A DNA stretch of 64,000 nt from Lepidurus packardi (lineage: Eukaryota; Arthropoda; Branchiopoda; Notostraca; Triopsidae): assembly GCA_023053545.1 (NCBI GenBank), contig JAKZAN010000006.1:6329001-6393000 (forward strand), written 5' to 3'. Position numbers and translations under genes: made by a program. The notes below the pieces were generated by a model. That model saw nothing but the letters and a program-made list of their open reading frames with translations, did no database searches and had not been told where the DNA came from. The number at the start of each line of letters is the position of its first letter. Position 1 is the first letter of the stretch. Of the stretch, positions 1 to 10,293 are shown in pieces.

Positions 1-92
1 AAATAAGAAAATATTCCATTACACAAATTGTAATGAATTCTTATGCTTGTTCGTTTATTTTTGTTTATGTTTTGGTCCTTGTTTCTACACAG

Positions 93-3000
93 ATGATTCA
101 ACTCTTCAAAGGCTGTAAAACAGACGACATGCCACCTCACATTTACTCAGCAGCCCAGTCGGCGTACAAACACATGCTCTCGACGCGGCAAGATCAAGCG
201 CTGGTCTTCTTGGGCCGCTCTGGCTCAGGGAAAACGTACAATTTCCGCCACGTGCTTCACTACTTGGTTGTAGCCGCAGGAGGCAATCCCCACCATCGAG
301 TTGTCACTGTGGAAAAACTCAACGCCATTTGCTTGTTGCTGGAAGCCTTTGGAAACTGCCGAACAGTCATGAATACTAATGCGACTCGGTATACCGAGAT
401 TTTCAGCTTGGATTTCGATCAAGCGGGTCAGATTGCGTCAGCTTCAGTGCAGGTGACCAAACATTTCCCTTCGCCCCTTTACTAATTGCATGTTTGCCTT
501 ACGCTGAATAAATGAGCACTGTCATTCCATTTTCCAGGTTTTGCTCGCAGAGAAAACGCGAGTTACCAAGCGACCAGAAGGCGAACCCAGTTTCCATGTA
601 TTCTACGAGCTATTGGCCGGAGCACAGGACGAATTAAGGCAATATTTACAGTTGGATGACAATATAACAGATCCCTGCGTCTTTATGACGCCCTTGCAGC
701 GCGTAAGTAGAGTCTTGTTTTCATACAGCATGAATAGAGGTGTAATGAGCATGACGGATTGCTAATTGCCAAGAAGTCTTGAGTAATTTGTGGTGCTTTT
801 CCCTAGGCTGACGACCGACAGAAAGCTTGCGTAAGTTGGTCCCGGCTGCAAGCTGCGCTGGAACTGTTGAACATTAGCCAGCAAGAAACCAAAGGGCTTT
901 TTGGGTTGTTAGCAGCCATTTATCACTTGGGAGTGGCCAAAACCACTCAAGCTGCGCACAATAAAGTCATTTTTCAGAACCCAGCAGCAGCCCAAAAGGC
1001 GGCCGCACTCTTGGGCGTGTCCTTGGAGACTTTGAGTCAGTACGCCTTTAGTGCTCACGTCGCTCCAGGTGGCAGTGGCACCTTAAGCCGAAATAATTAT
1101 CGCTCTTCGCCCCTTATTGGTGGCGATCGTTCTGAGAGAGGGATGGAGCCAATGGAAATGCTTGAAGGTTTAGCTCAAGGTCTATACATGGAAGCCTTCA
1201 ATGGCTTGGTAGCTCTTGTCAACCGGTAAAGTTTTGGCAAAAGATCCTTCCCTTTTAAAGGCAGATTGACTCCATACTTTCCTTTTTAGATCCATTTCCT
1301 CACCTGCGCATACCATTTCGTCTATTGTTGTGGTGGATACCCCCGGTTTCCAAAATCCGGCTTCCGTCACGGGCAAAGTGCGATCTGCCAGCTTTACGGA
1401 TTTGTGTCACAACTACCTTCAAGAGCGTCTACAGTTACTCTTCCATGAGCAGTCCTTGACAGTTTTGCAAAACAAATACGCGCAGGTACAACGAATCAGA
1501 TTGTAGGTTGGCGGGTCTGGGGTTAGTTTGACAGGGATTTTGTGGATAGGAACACCTGGACGTGCTGGTTGAAGGCGAAGAAGATGATGACGCTAAACAA
1601 GTTGTGGTCAACTTGCTGGACCAGACCTCGCAGTCCAATCTGTTACGCTCTTCGCTGAGCAATTTGCATGAAGCTGACAAGCGAGGGCTGCTTTGGTTGC
1701 TGGACGAAGAAGCGCTAATGCCTGCTGGGAAAGAAGAACATGTATTAGACAAACTCGTGGAGATGTACACGAGGAAAGGTAGAAAGAAATCGATATTGAA
1801 AAAAATGAAAAATTTTGAAAACATAATATATTGACAAATTTTTGGAACAAAATTTAAAATTTTTTAAAAATATATTTTAAAAATTCACAATTTTGAAAAT
1901 ATTTTTGGAAATGAAAAATTTTGAAAATATAAAATATTGAAAGAAATAAAAAAAATTAGTTGATAAAACTTCAATAAAGTTGACGTTTGTTGATTTAAAG
2001 TTTCTAAAGCTCATTTCTATGCAGATTCTGAACCTGCGTTGTCCGTGGACCCCGACAAGAACCACTTAACCATTCATCACATGCAAGGCACCAATAGTGT
2101 GGAGTACGATGCTCACGGGTGGCTCAAACAAGCTAGAGAAAACCCCATTCTACGAAACGCGTCCCAACTATTGGGAGAGTCATCCAAGTAATCATTCAAC
2201 CTCTTCTCCACCTTAATTACTGTAATTTTGCAATTTCTTACGGAAACTAGGGATGAAATTTTATGCGTAATCCAGCTCACCAGGAGCCATATGCCCACTT
2301 CTACCTTGAGTGGCTCGGTAGCCGGAATTGAAGGGAGTTTAACGTTACGTCGAGCGTCCTCTATGCGGCGAACTTTCACCTCGGGTACTGCTGGCATCAA
2401 ACGGAAATCCTTGGCTTTGCAAGTGAAATTTCAAGTGGTAAATGGCCTTATTTTTGTTATTTTTGGCTTGTAGTCTCTGCCCTTTGATCTTTATTTATTC
2501 TTAATTCTCACGCGTTTTCTAGGACGGTTTGGTGGAAACCTTACGACGCTGCAAAGCGCATTTCGTGCACTGCTTTCTCCCGCATCACAATGCCGGTCTT
2601 TGTGATTTACACCAGGCCATTGCCGGGTCGGCGGAAGAAGCCATCCTCAACATGCCATTGTTACGCTCTCAGGTACATGAATGGGCAACCTACATTAACA
2701 ACTCGTCAAAAATGAGTCCTACATGTTAATTCTTGTGCAGCTTCGCGGATCAGAGATCTTGGCCGCCATACGCGCTCATCGGCAAGGCTACCCGGACCAT
2801 TTGCCCTATGCGGAATTTCTCCGCCGTTTTGCGCTACTGTGTCCACTTGACCTGCGGTCCTTCTTGCAGGCCGACGATGTCAAAACGGCCGCCCAAACCA
2901 TGTTGCTTCACGTCGGTGTGGAAACGGCTTCCTATCGCCTTGGACTCAGCCAGGTAAATTACGCGCGTTTCGTATTTATTTCCTTTAGTTTTTCGCTTCA

Positions 3001-6000
3001 CTGTTGAACCGTGGAGATCAGCGAAGGCCAAAAGGATCTATTCTAGGGCTCTGCGGCTTGCTCTTTGGGATATTTTGACGAGCGATTCTTGATTTTGTAT
3101 CAATCAAGCCGCAGTGTTTCATGGGTTGTCACCAATTTGCGGAATTTCTTTTCCCTTTTATAACGATATTTTACTATGATAAGTCCGACTTTCACTTACA
3201 TAAACTTTCTATTGATTGAGCGTGCAAAATGAATCTGAATTGGAAATTTCGTGACGTAAACACGTAGAGTTAGTTTCTGGAATAGAGAATTTCCATAGAA
3301 AATTTTGTGGAACACGGAAGTTTCGCTAATCGTAAAGCAGTCGTGCATAAAATCAAGCTTTGCTTTTGCTACGGTTTATTCCGTTTTTTTGTTGAATCTT
3401 GGTAGATAATTTAATTTTTTATTTACTATTTTTTATTTGGCTTTTCACGTACCCTCTCATGGGTCAATTAAAAAAAGAAGGGCCGTTGAACTGATGGGAA
3501 CGTTGTAGACTTTTCAGCTCTCGTCAAAAACTACCGTTCGCTCAGTTGGTTCTCAAACATGCGCCAACAAGAGGACATATTAGGTGTTTTCAGGTATGCG
3601 GAAGTCACGTGACGACGGTGGGTGAATGCTGTGTTAGAAAATACGTGAGAAATACCGGAGGAATAGGATTTTGAATGAAAATAACATTCACCAGCAGCCT
3701 GTTACTGATTCGTGCAGTTGAGTAATTGATCGTGGTCTGATCAGACGCTCTTTTCTACGCTTTACGACAACATGCGCCCGCTACTTGTGCCCAAACCTAA
3801 GTCCGAAGTGTCCAGTTGTGTTAATTTGGCAGAAACGGAGGAAGAGCAGCAACGGCATTCCTTTCAGTCGTTAGTCGAGTTCTATGAAGGCGTTCGAAAT
3901 GTGAAAATGGCTGATTTTACGCACAATCCGCACCATCCTTCCGCGAGTATGAAGTTAGACACTAGTTCAACCTTGGACGAGTTAATGGAACGCATTCAGT
4001 TGAAAAAATTGAGTGTTAGTAGTAAATTTCGGAAACAGAATCCCGTAGATCGGTTGAATCACTCGACAATCAATGATTCTACATTACACGTGCCGTATGC
4101 CTTGGCATGGAGTCCTCAATGGCGAGAAAGGGAACGAAATTTCCCAATATTTTCCAGTTTTCGGAGTAATTCCAATCTGTCGGCGAGTTCAGGCGTGTTT
4201 TCCACCACAACGGATCCAGATTCCGATTCCGACATAAATCTGAGCGATTTTGAGCTCTCGCCCTGCTCGATATTTTCTGCGCAGCCGAGTTCAGAGGAAG
4301 AAAGCTTATCAGATTGTAAGGATCAAGAGAACGATGTGAACTTGTGCTCGCAATTAGGGATCAACTTTGCGTCGACATGCGTGGTGACCTTACGTCAGCA
4401 TGAAATGGCTTCTCAGACCGATAACAGTTTCGACGAAGTTTCCTTACACAATGAAACCCTGCATATCGACGCCATCCATGTTCCCTCGGGAAAAGCTATA
4501 GGCTATCGTAAATATCGCACTGAAATAGAGGTCTGTTTCCATTGAAGGACACTATGATTAAGAAATCCACTGGAGAATTGAGAAACTTAAGGCTATTTGG
4601 GGTTGTATTTTAATTTAGTTTTATTCTCTTTTTTTTCCCCTAACTTTTAGATTTTCTTCCGTCCTGGTATCCTTCCGCAGTTGGAAGAATGCCGTGACGA
4701 CCAAATCACTGGCCGACTAATACATTTGCAAGCTCTTTGTCGTGGTTATCTCGCGCGACGACAAGTTGCTCGCTTACGAGTGCAAGATGTAGCCATCCGG
4801 TGCATCCAGCGGAATGTAAAACTCTGGATATCTGTTCGCGATTGGCCATGGTGGCGCCTATTGGTCAAACTGGCCCCTTTACTCAATGTGCATCGTACCG
4901 AGTCCGAGCTCAAAGAGAAAACCGTAAGTACAATCACGCCATTTAGTTTTATGGCAACAAAAAAAGAGTAACGTTCATACGATAGGCTAGAGGCATCTTG
5001 GCCGAAACTTAAAGATCTAGTTTTAAAAGTAATCAAAGGATGACTAAGCAACTTTTAGCATCATTGCCGGTTGCATTTCACCTTACCATATTTATACGGT
5101 CTGAAAAGTCCCAACAATTTTACTGCAAGCTATATAAGATTGTTATTGTCTTGCTACGTAAGAAAATCGCCCCAGTCTTGCATGCGTCCAACGGATCACA
5201 TGAAAACCTTATCACATGTATTCTAGAACAACACATTTTGCTCATGTTTTGTGTATGTGTTGTTTAGGAGGAGTTGGACGCCTTACGGGTCCGAGTGGCC
5301 GCTCTTGAGAAAGAGCGTGCTGATCTCAAATTTGCCTGCGATAAAATTGAAACCAGAGTAAGTATAAACATTCCTATCTATTGTATATCGGGCCTGACGT
5401 CGTTCTGTTAATTACGTCGAGGAGGTTATTATTATTGCAAGTTAGGGGACCAGGTTTTTTTAGTTTGTCCGAAAGGTTGTTGGCACCGAAACAAACTTAA
5501 CGTTTGTTAAAGCATACTGGCATACAGACTCTATGCACGTTACCCACACTTATTATGAGACTTCTAGACCACCGTCTCGTTGACATAAATAGACCAGGTA
5601 AGATAGTGCAGCAGTGTGGAGCTCAAAAGCTCTTGTAAAAGCCGTTTGCTGGGCGTGGGTTCCTCAACCCGACTCTTGAAAAGTTCCTGAATTGCTTCTA
5701 AGAGCTATCATTCCGCTACCGGGTTTGCCTAGTGCCGGATCAGATTCCAAAAAACTTGGCAGCTAGTTTGCAATTAAATCTGAATCCGGGGCATATTTAT
5801 AAGCAAAGCGGCTGAGCTTACATATTTTCCACCCTGGGCGAAATGTTGCTGTCTTTTTTCAGTACATAGCTAAAGTGCAACCTGTTCGTGTTGTTGTTGG
5901 CAACTGGCTCAGTGTCGAAGAAATAAGGCTCTGGGGAAAAGTGGCGTATTGGTAAATTGCAGCCAAAGCAACATCACCAAGCGCGATGGCAAGTGCACCG

Positions 6001-9000
6001 CGTATTATGCGTTTAGAACGCGATGCGAGTGAATCCAAATTGAGCTTAGCATTGTCGCCTATCCTCACCACGGGACACTACAGTGAACGGTTAAGTCACT
6101 CCGTGGAATCCCGTTTGCCTCCTGCCTTGCGGTACAAGCGATCGGTGCCTTTACCTCAACATCCGCGTGACGAAGGAGTGATTATTAAAGCCGGCATGAG
6201 TTTCGTTATCAATCCGACCAAACCTCCCCGCAACAGCGATGGTTATCTGCGATCGACGTCGACTCCAGTAGCTTCTAGGCGCAAAGTCGGCGTCAGCCAC
6301 CATTTTCGGTCTCACCCGGCCCATACGGTGCTGGAAACAGAGTCTTCCGCTTTAACGCATGCCATACGCGACTTCTTACAACGTTCTGACCACGTCAGCC
6401 AAGCTTGGCAAGAGCTGAGTGCTAAAAAAGACAGTCCAGCGGGTCGGCGAGAAGCGAGAATGTCAAGATCATCCAGTTCAAAATTTGTACCCGATTCCGG
6501 GATAGGTTCCGCGAGTCGACGAATGTCCCGATCGTCCAGCACGCATTCCGTTGTCTCGTATCAGTCCATTCGGCGTACGTCTTCCGCGTCCAGCTTTCGG
6601 TCGTGTCCGGAAGAAGACTTTAGCTCCGTACCAGACTCAGAGGTGTGTGTCAACGTGCCAAACTTTTAAACTTCAAAGCTCTCCCACCTCTCTGTAATCT
6701 TGTATTCTGCCCATTCTAAGAAACAAAAAAGGGAAAGCTAACTCCTTGCGTAGCTAATCTAGACTTGTCAGGTTTTACGTGTATTGTTGCTGGCCAGGTT
6801 TCGGCAAATAACCGAAAACAGTATATGAGAGGAATGTTGCTGACGTTTGGTCTTGACTAGTTTTCTTATGTATAATCTGATCCACAGGTAAGCGACTTGA
6901 CGGGTGATTTGGCAGAAGAACACGCAACCGCCACGTTAGCTACAGAACGACTGGAAGCGGAATCTGCAGAAAGAATGAAACTAGATAAAGAAGTGCAGCA
7001 GCTCCAAGTAAGTCAAACACATTTTCTCTTCATTTATAGAAGGTGGAGAACTTGGCTCTTAAATTATAAACCCGTCTTGACTGACTATCTTGACTGGTTG
7101 GTGTTACAGGGCAAGTTAACGACAATTTTATCCGAACACGAAAAACTGGAGTATGAGTTACTGGTGACGCGGACGGCAACTTTGAACGGCGACCTGGAAG
7201 AACTAGTTGACGACGACGATTTAAGTCCGGACGCTGCCATGTACAAATCCAAATACGAAAGAGCGTCTAAGGAGTTGCAGTTTGCCAAGCAACGCCTCCA
7301 ACAACAGCATGAAGACGACCTTGAGCAGCTCATGGCGTTGAAGAAGCAGTTGGAAAAGAAGGTAAGAGAAGTGGATGTTTGGGGCTGCGTTTAGAAGAAA
7401 TGTAAATTGAAGCAGAGGGAATAATTTGGCAATGTTTTGTTTAGTTGGCAGACGCCTATGAAGAAGTCGAAGAGCAACGCCAAGTTGTGTCGCAATGGAA
7501 ACGCAAAGTCCAACGTTTAACAGCCGAGCAGAACGATTTGCGTCTTCTGTACGAGGAGCAAATGTCCAGGAATTCTTTACTGGAAAAGAAACAACGGAAG
7601 TATGATCATGGCTTATTTGTAGAAGTCCTTTAGTTAGTTGGTTGCCTTGTTTAGTTATCTACAACCTTGTCTTATCTTTATTTCCTTTATTATCTTAAGC
7701 TACACATATTTCGAGCTTCTTATAAACGAGATAATGCGTTTTGCAGGTTTGACACGGAGTTCGCTTTAGTGCAGGACGAACTGCGGCAGGAAAAGTCGGC
7801 CAAAGAGCGTATGCTGCGTGAAAAGGATTCGGTCTTAGCAGACAAGTACCATCTGGAACAACAAGTCCAAGATTTGCACATGGATCTGGAATTCAAAGAA
7901 GAAAAGATCCAGTCGCTTAACAACGAGTTGAATGAGTTTGGCTTAGACAGCAAATCCGACAGCGAAATGGCAACACTGAAAAAATACAAGCTAGATTTGG
8001 AACGCAAAACTAAAGACCAAGAAGAAGAACTGGACGAACTTGCCGGTCAAGTTCAAATGCTGGAATCTGCCAAATTACGAGTGGAGATGAACATGGAGCA
8101 TATAAAAAAGGAGTATAAGAAGGAGCTCGCCATGAAGGACGAAGAAATGGAAGATATCAGAAACAGCGCCCAGAAAAAAGTCAAGGGTAACTTGTTTACG
8201 AAGATTAGTGATCTTTTGTGTAACCAAAGTTGGCTCCTTTTTCAGCTTTGGAATGCCAGCTGGAAAGCGAACATGAAGAAAGAACTTTGTTGGTTCGCGA
8301 AAAGCACGAATTGGAGCGACGGATTGCAGCATTAAACGAGCATCAACAAACGCGTTGGGTGGATGAAGACAGTGTGCAGAAGCTGAAAAAAGACTTGAAG
8401 AGGACCAAAGCCTTGCTAAAAGATGCACAGACAGCATTGGAACGTGCGAGATCCGAAACACCTTCAAAAGTTCTACTTCGTCAACTCAGAAACCAGGTAA
8501 TAATTCGTATCATTCACATATTCCGCGTATGTTTTGCTTAAGATTTTGTCTTTTTTCAGCTGGAGGATGCAGAATTTGCCCGTACTGCTGCTGTCAAAGG
8601 GAGACAACATGCCGAGCAAGAGCTGGCGGAGATGCAGAGTCAATTGGACGAAGCTCACCGAGTCAAAGGAGAAGCAGAAGACAAGTACTTGAACGCCAAT
8701 CGAGAGCGTGCTTCTTTGCAAGGCCAGCTTGACGATGCAGAAGCAGAAATGTCCGAGGTAACTATATTTTTCAATAAGTATGTCTTACGAAACTTTAAAA
8801 TAACATTTAGTTGAAATTCTTTTCTGTATTTGGAATATTTTGTTGTATCTACGGGTGTTGTCAATTTTCTTTTTTTAAAAAATAATAATTTCAGGTGATG
8901 AGGAAGTACAAAGCTTCGGTGGCCCAACTGTCCCTTAATCAGATAACGATCCAGGACCAATTAGGGCAGTTGCAAACACTAGAGCAAGAGCGTTCGTGTC

Positions 9001-9761
9001 TGAAAGAGCAACTTGCTGAATTGGGAGTCAAGTTAGAGGCTTTAGAAGGCGACGCGCAATCTGCTCATACGCAGAAGCGTCTCGAACTGAAAAATAAGGA
9101 ACTGGAATCCAAAGTTGAGCTGGAAGTGGCCACTCGCTTACGCGTTGAGAGCCAAGTGCAGCGTTTGAAGGATGCGTTGGATAAAATCAGCTCCGATTGC
9201 GACGCTTCGAGAAATAAAGAGCAGGTGGCTCAAGAAGCAGTTCGACGTCTTCAAAGACAGTTACGAGAGCTTCGGGAAGAAGTCGGGGGCTTGAATCAAA
9301 AGGAGACCGAAGTGAGCCAAACCGTACGGGAACAGCAACAGCGGTTGGAGTTACTCGAAGCTGAAAATGCGACGCTGGTCAAAGATCTGTCTTTAGCGGT
9401 CCGTCGAATTGAAGATTTGCAAGCTGCTCTGCAGGGAGAGCTGGAAATCAGCGAAAGTGAGAGTGCTCAAAGCGACACAGATAGGTATAATGCTATTTTC
9501 CACGAGCTTATCTGTTATTTTGCATCAGTCTTAATTGTTATGTTTTTCCCTTTATAGCGACAGTGACGACTTTAGTGATCTAGCCAACGCCTTGTCACCT
9601 CGGACGAAGAAGCTAGACATAAGGTAATTGACGTAATTGCTAGACATAGACGTGAAACTAGACAGAATTGTAATGAATTTGGCTGAGCAGGGAACTGATC
9701 TTTTGATTTTAGGCCAAGTTCTTCGGCGGGTTCTTCCACAACTCGGGAATCGTTTGCCTAA
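93..9761 (+). CDS. MYO18A: Unconventional myosin XVIII, 5'-partial (motor, IQ, coiled-coil tail)
   Basis: Exons: 93-452, 538-702, 807-1225, 1290-1485, 1550-1778, 2025-2187, 2251-2437, 2523-2672, 2741-2953, 4651-4923, 5268-5357, 6888-7007, 7110-7361, 7445-7599, 7747-8186, 8246-8496, 8560-8757, 8895-9484, 9558-9623, 9713-9761. All junctions are GT-AG and phase-consistent, giving 1521 codons plus TAA; the N-terminus lies left of the window. Seen: P-loop GRSGSGKT at in-window residues 41-48, switch I region NTNATR at 94-99, switch II region DTPGF at 331-335, an IQ motif near 720-735 (CRGYLARR), WPWW just after it, then a coiled coil from about 780 almost to the end. Family knowledge: myosin XVIII has altered switch motifs and little or no actin-activated ATPase, and acts as an actin-binding scaffold that can co-assemble with nonmuscle myosin II. 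TPGFQ in place of the usual switch II is a myosin XVIII hallmark. Introns are mostly 60-250 bp; those at 2954-4650 and 5358-6887 are longer and each holds an alternative first exon (listed separately). Confidence 0.93.
1779..2024 (+). repeat. AT-rich low-complexity intron with GAAAATTTT-like repeats
   Basis: This intron is much more AT-rich than its neighbours and repeats variants of TTTTGAAAAT many times between about 1795 and 1945. It still has an ordinary donor (GTAGAA) and acceptor (GCAG). Confidence 0.6.
3598..3614 (+). promoter_or_regulatory. Putative internal promoter motif: ETS site joined to an E-box
   Basis: The 17 bp run GCGGAAGTCACGTGACG combines an ETS-type GCGGAAGT with the palindrome GTCACGTGAC, an E-box of USF/TFE type. 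It lies about 160 bp upstream of the ATG of internal exon A, inside a myosin XVIII intron. Such composite sites are typical of proximal promoters. No transcription start can be seen directly. Confidence 0.4.
3772..4530 (+). CDS. Alternative internal first exon A of myosin XVIII (headless tail isoform)
   Basis: An ATG-initiated open frame of 253 codons lies inside the intron between motor exons 2741-2953 and 4651-4923. It ends at a GT (GAG|GTCTGT) in phase 0, and the next exon starts in phase 0, so splicing over a 120 bp intron joins it to the IQ motif and coiled coil without the motor. An in-frame TGA lies about 40 bp upstream of the ATG. The encoded segment is serine-rich with an acidic patch ([16 protein letters not shown]); no known domain was recognised. 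The donor GTCTGT is weak. An acceptor-like CAG after the upstream TGA means inclusion as a cassette exon is not excluded, but that would insert about 257 residues before the converter-like IFFRPG segment. Inferred role: unique N-terminus of a tail-only protein. Confidence 0.6.
5986..6642 (+). CDS. Alternative internal first exon B of myosin XVIII (rod-only isoform)
   Basis: A second ATG-initiated frame of 219 codons lies in the intron between exons 5268-5357 and 6888-7007. It ends at GAG|GTGTGT in phase 0 and joins the phase-0 coiled-coil exon at 6888. A good acceptor (pyrimidine tract then CAG) ends at 5862, so the exon probably spans 5863-6642 with a 5' untranslated part. The frame from that acceptor stops at TAA 5953-5955 before the ATG, and the AG sites after that TAA are out of phase, so this cannot be an in-frame cassette and must be a first coding exon. 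The product would lack the motor and IQ motif. The segment is basic and serine/arginine-rich, with RMSRSSS occurring twice, resembling basophilic kinase or 14-3-3 target sites. No known domain was recognised. Confidence 0.6.
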
Positions 9762-10293
9762 CGGAGCACACGGCTTTTGCCTTTCATGAGCTGTGTGTGC
9801 GTTTGTACATATCTCTTTTTGTTGCAAACCTTGTATAAGTACCTTTGTTTCTTATTCGACTATTTCTCCTTCGAGTTGTTACAAAAACTTCGAGTTGTTT
9901 TTTAAAAGAATCCTTATGCTTCCGAAAAATGCATAACGAATTCATGTTCATATCCTTCTTACTAGGACGGGCGATTGTTCAAGCTTAATATAATTGAGAT
10001 GATGTGACCGTAACCAAAAAAAGAAAACGAATATTACAAGCATAATAATATCATGTTAGCCGTTTATTTCACGTATAAAGCTAATAAAGAATAAATCTTA
10101 CAAGTACAGAATATTCACTTGGAAAATTATGGCGAAGAAAGATAGATAATAGCTTCGTTGTGTGTACATTTCAAAATACAAAAGATAATCATTCCGTAAT
10201 AGCATGGAAGGGTAACGAGGTTAATATGTCAACGTAATTCTCAACCCACGCAATGGTTCTTTGGACTTTTCTGTTTAGCATGCAATGTCTTTT
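9762..10293. other. Convergent 3' intergenic region, myosin XVIII / TRAF4
   Basis: This holds the 3' untranslated ends of two convergent genes. A forward AATAAA at 10083-10088 could serve myosin XVIII. A reverse AATAAA (TTTATT at 10063-10068) could serve the TRAF4-like gene, so the two messages may overlap by a few bases. Nothing else was recognised. Confidence 0.4.
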
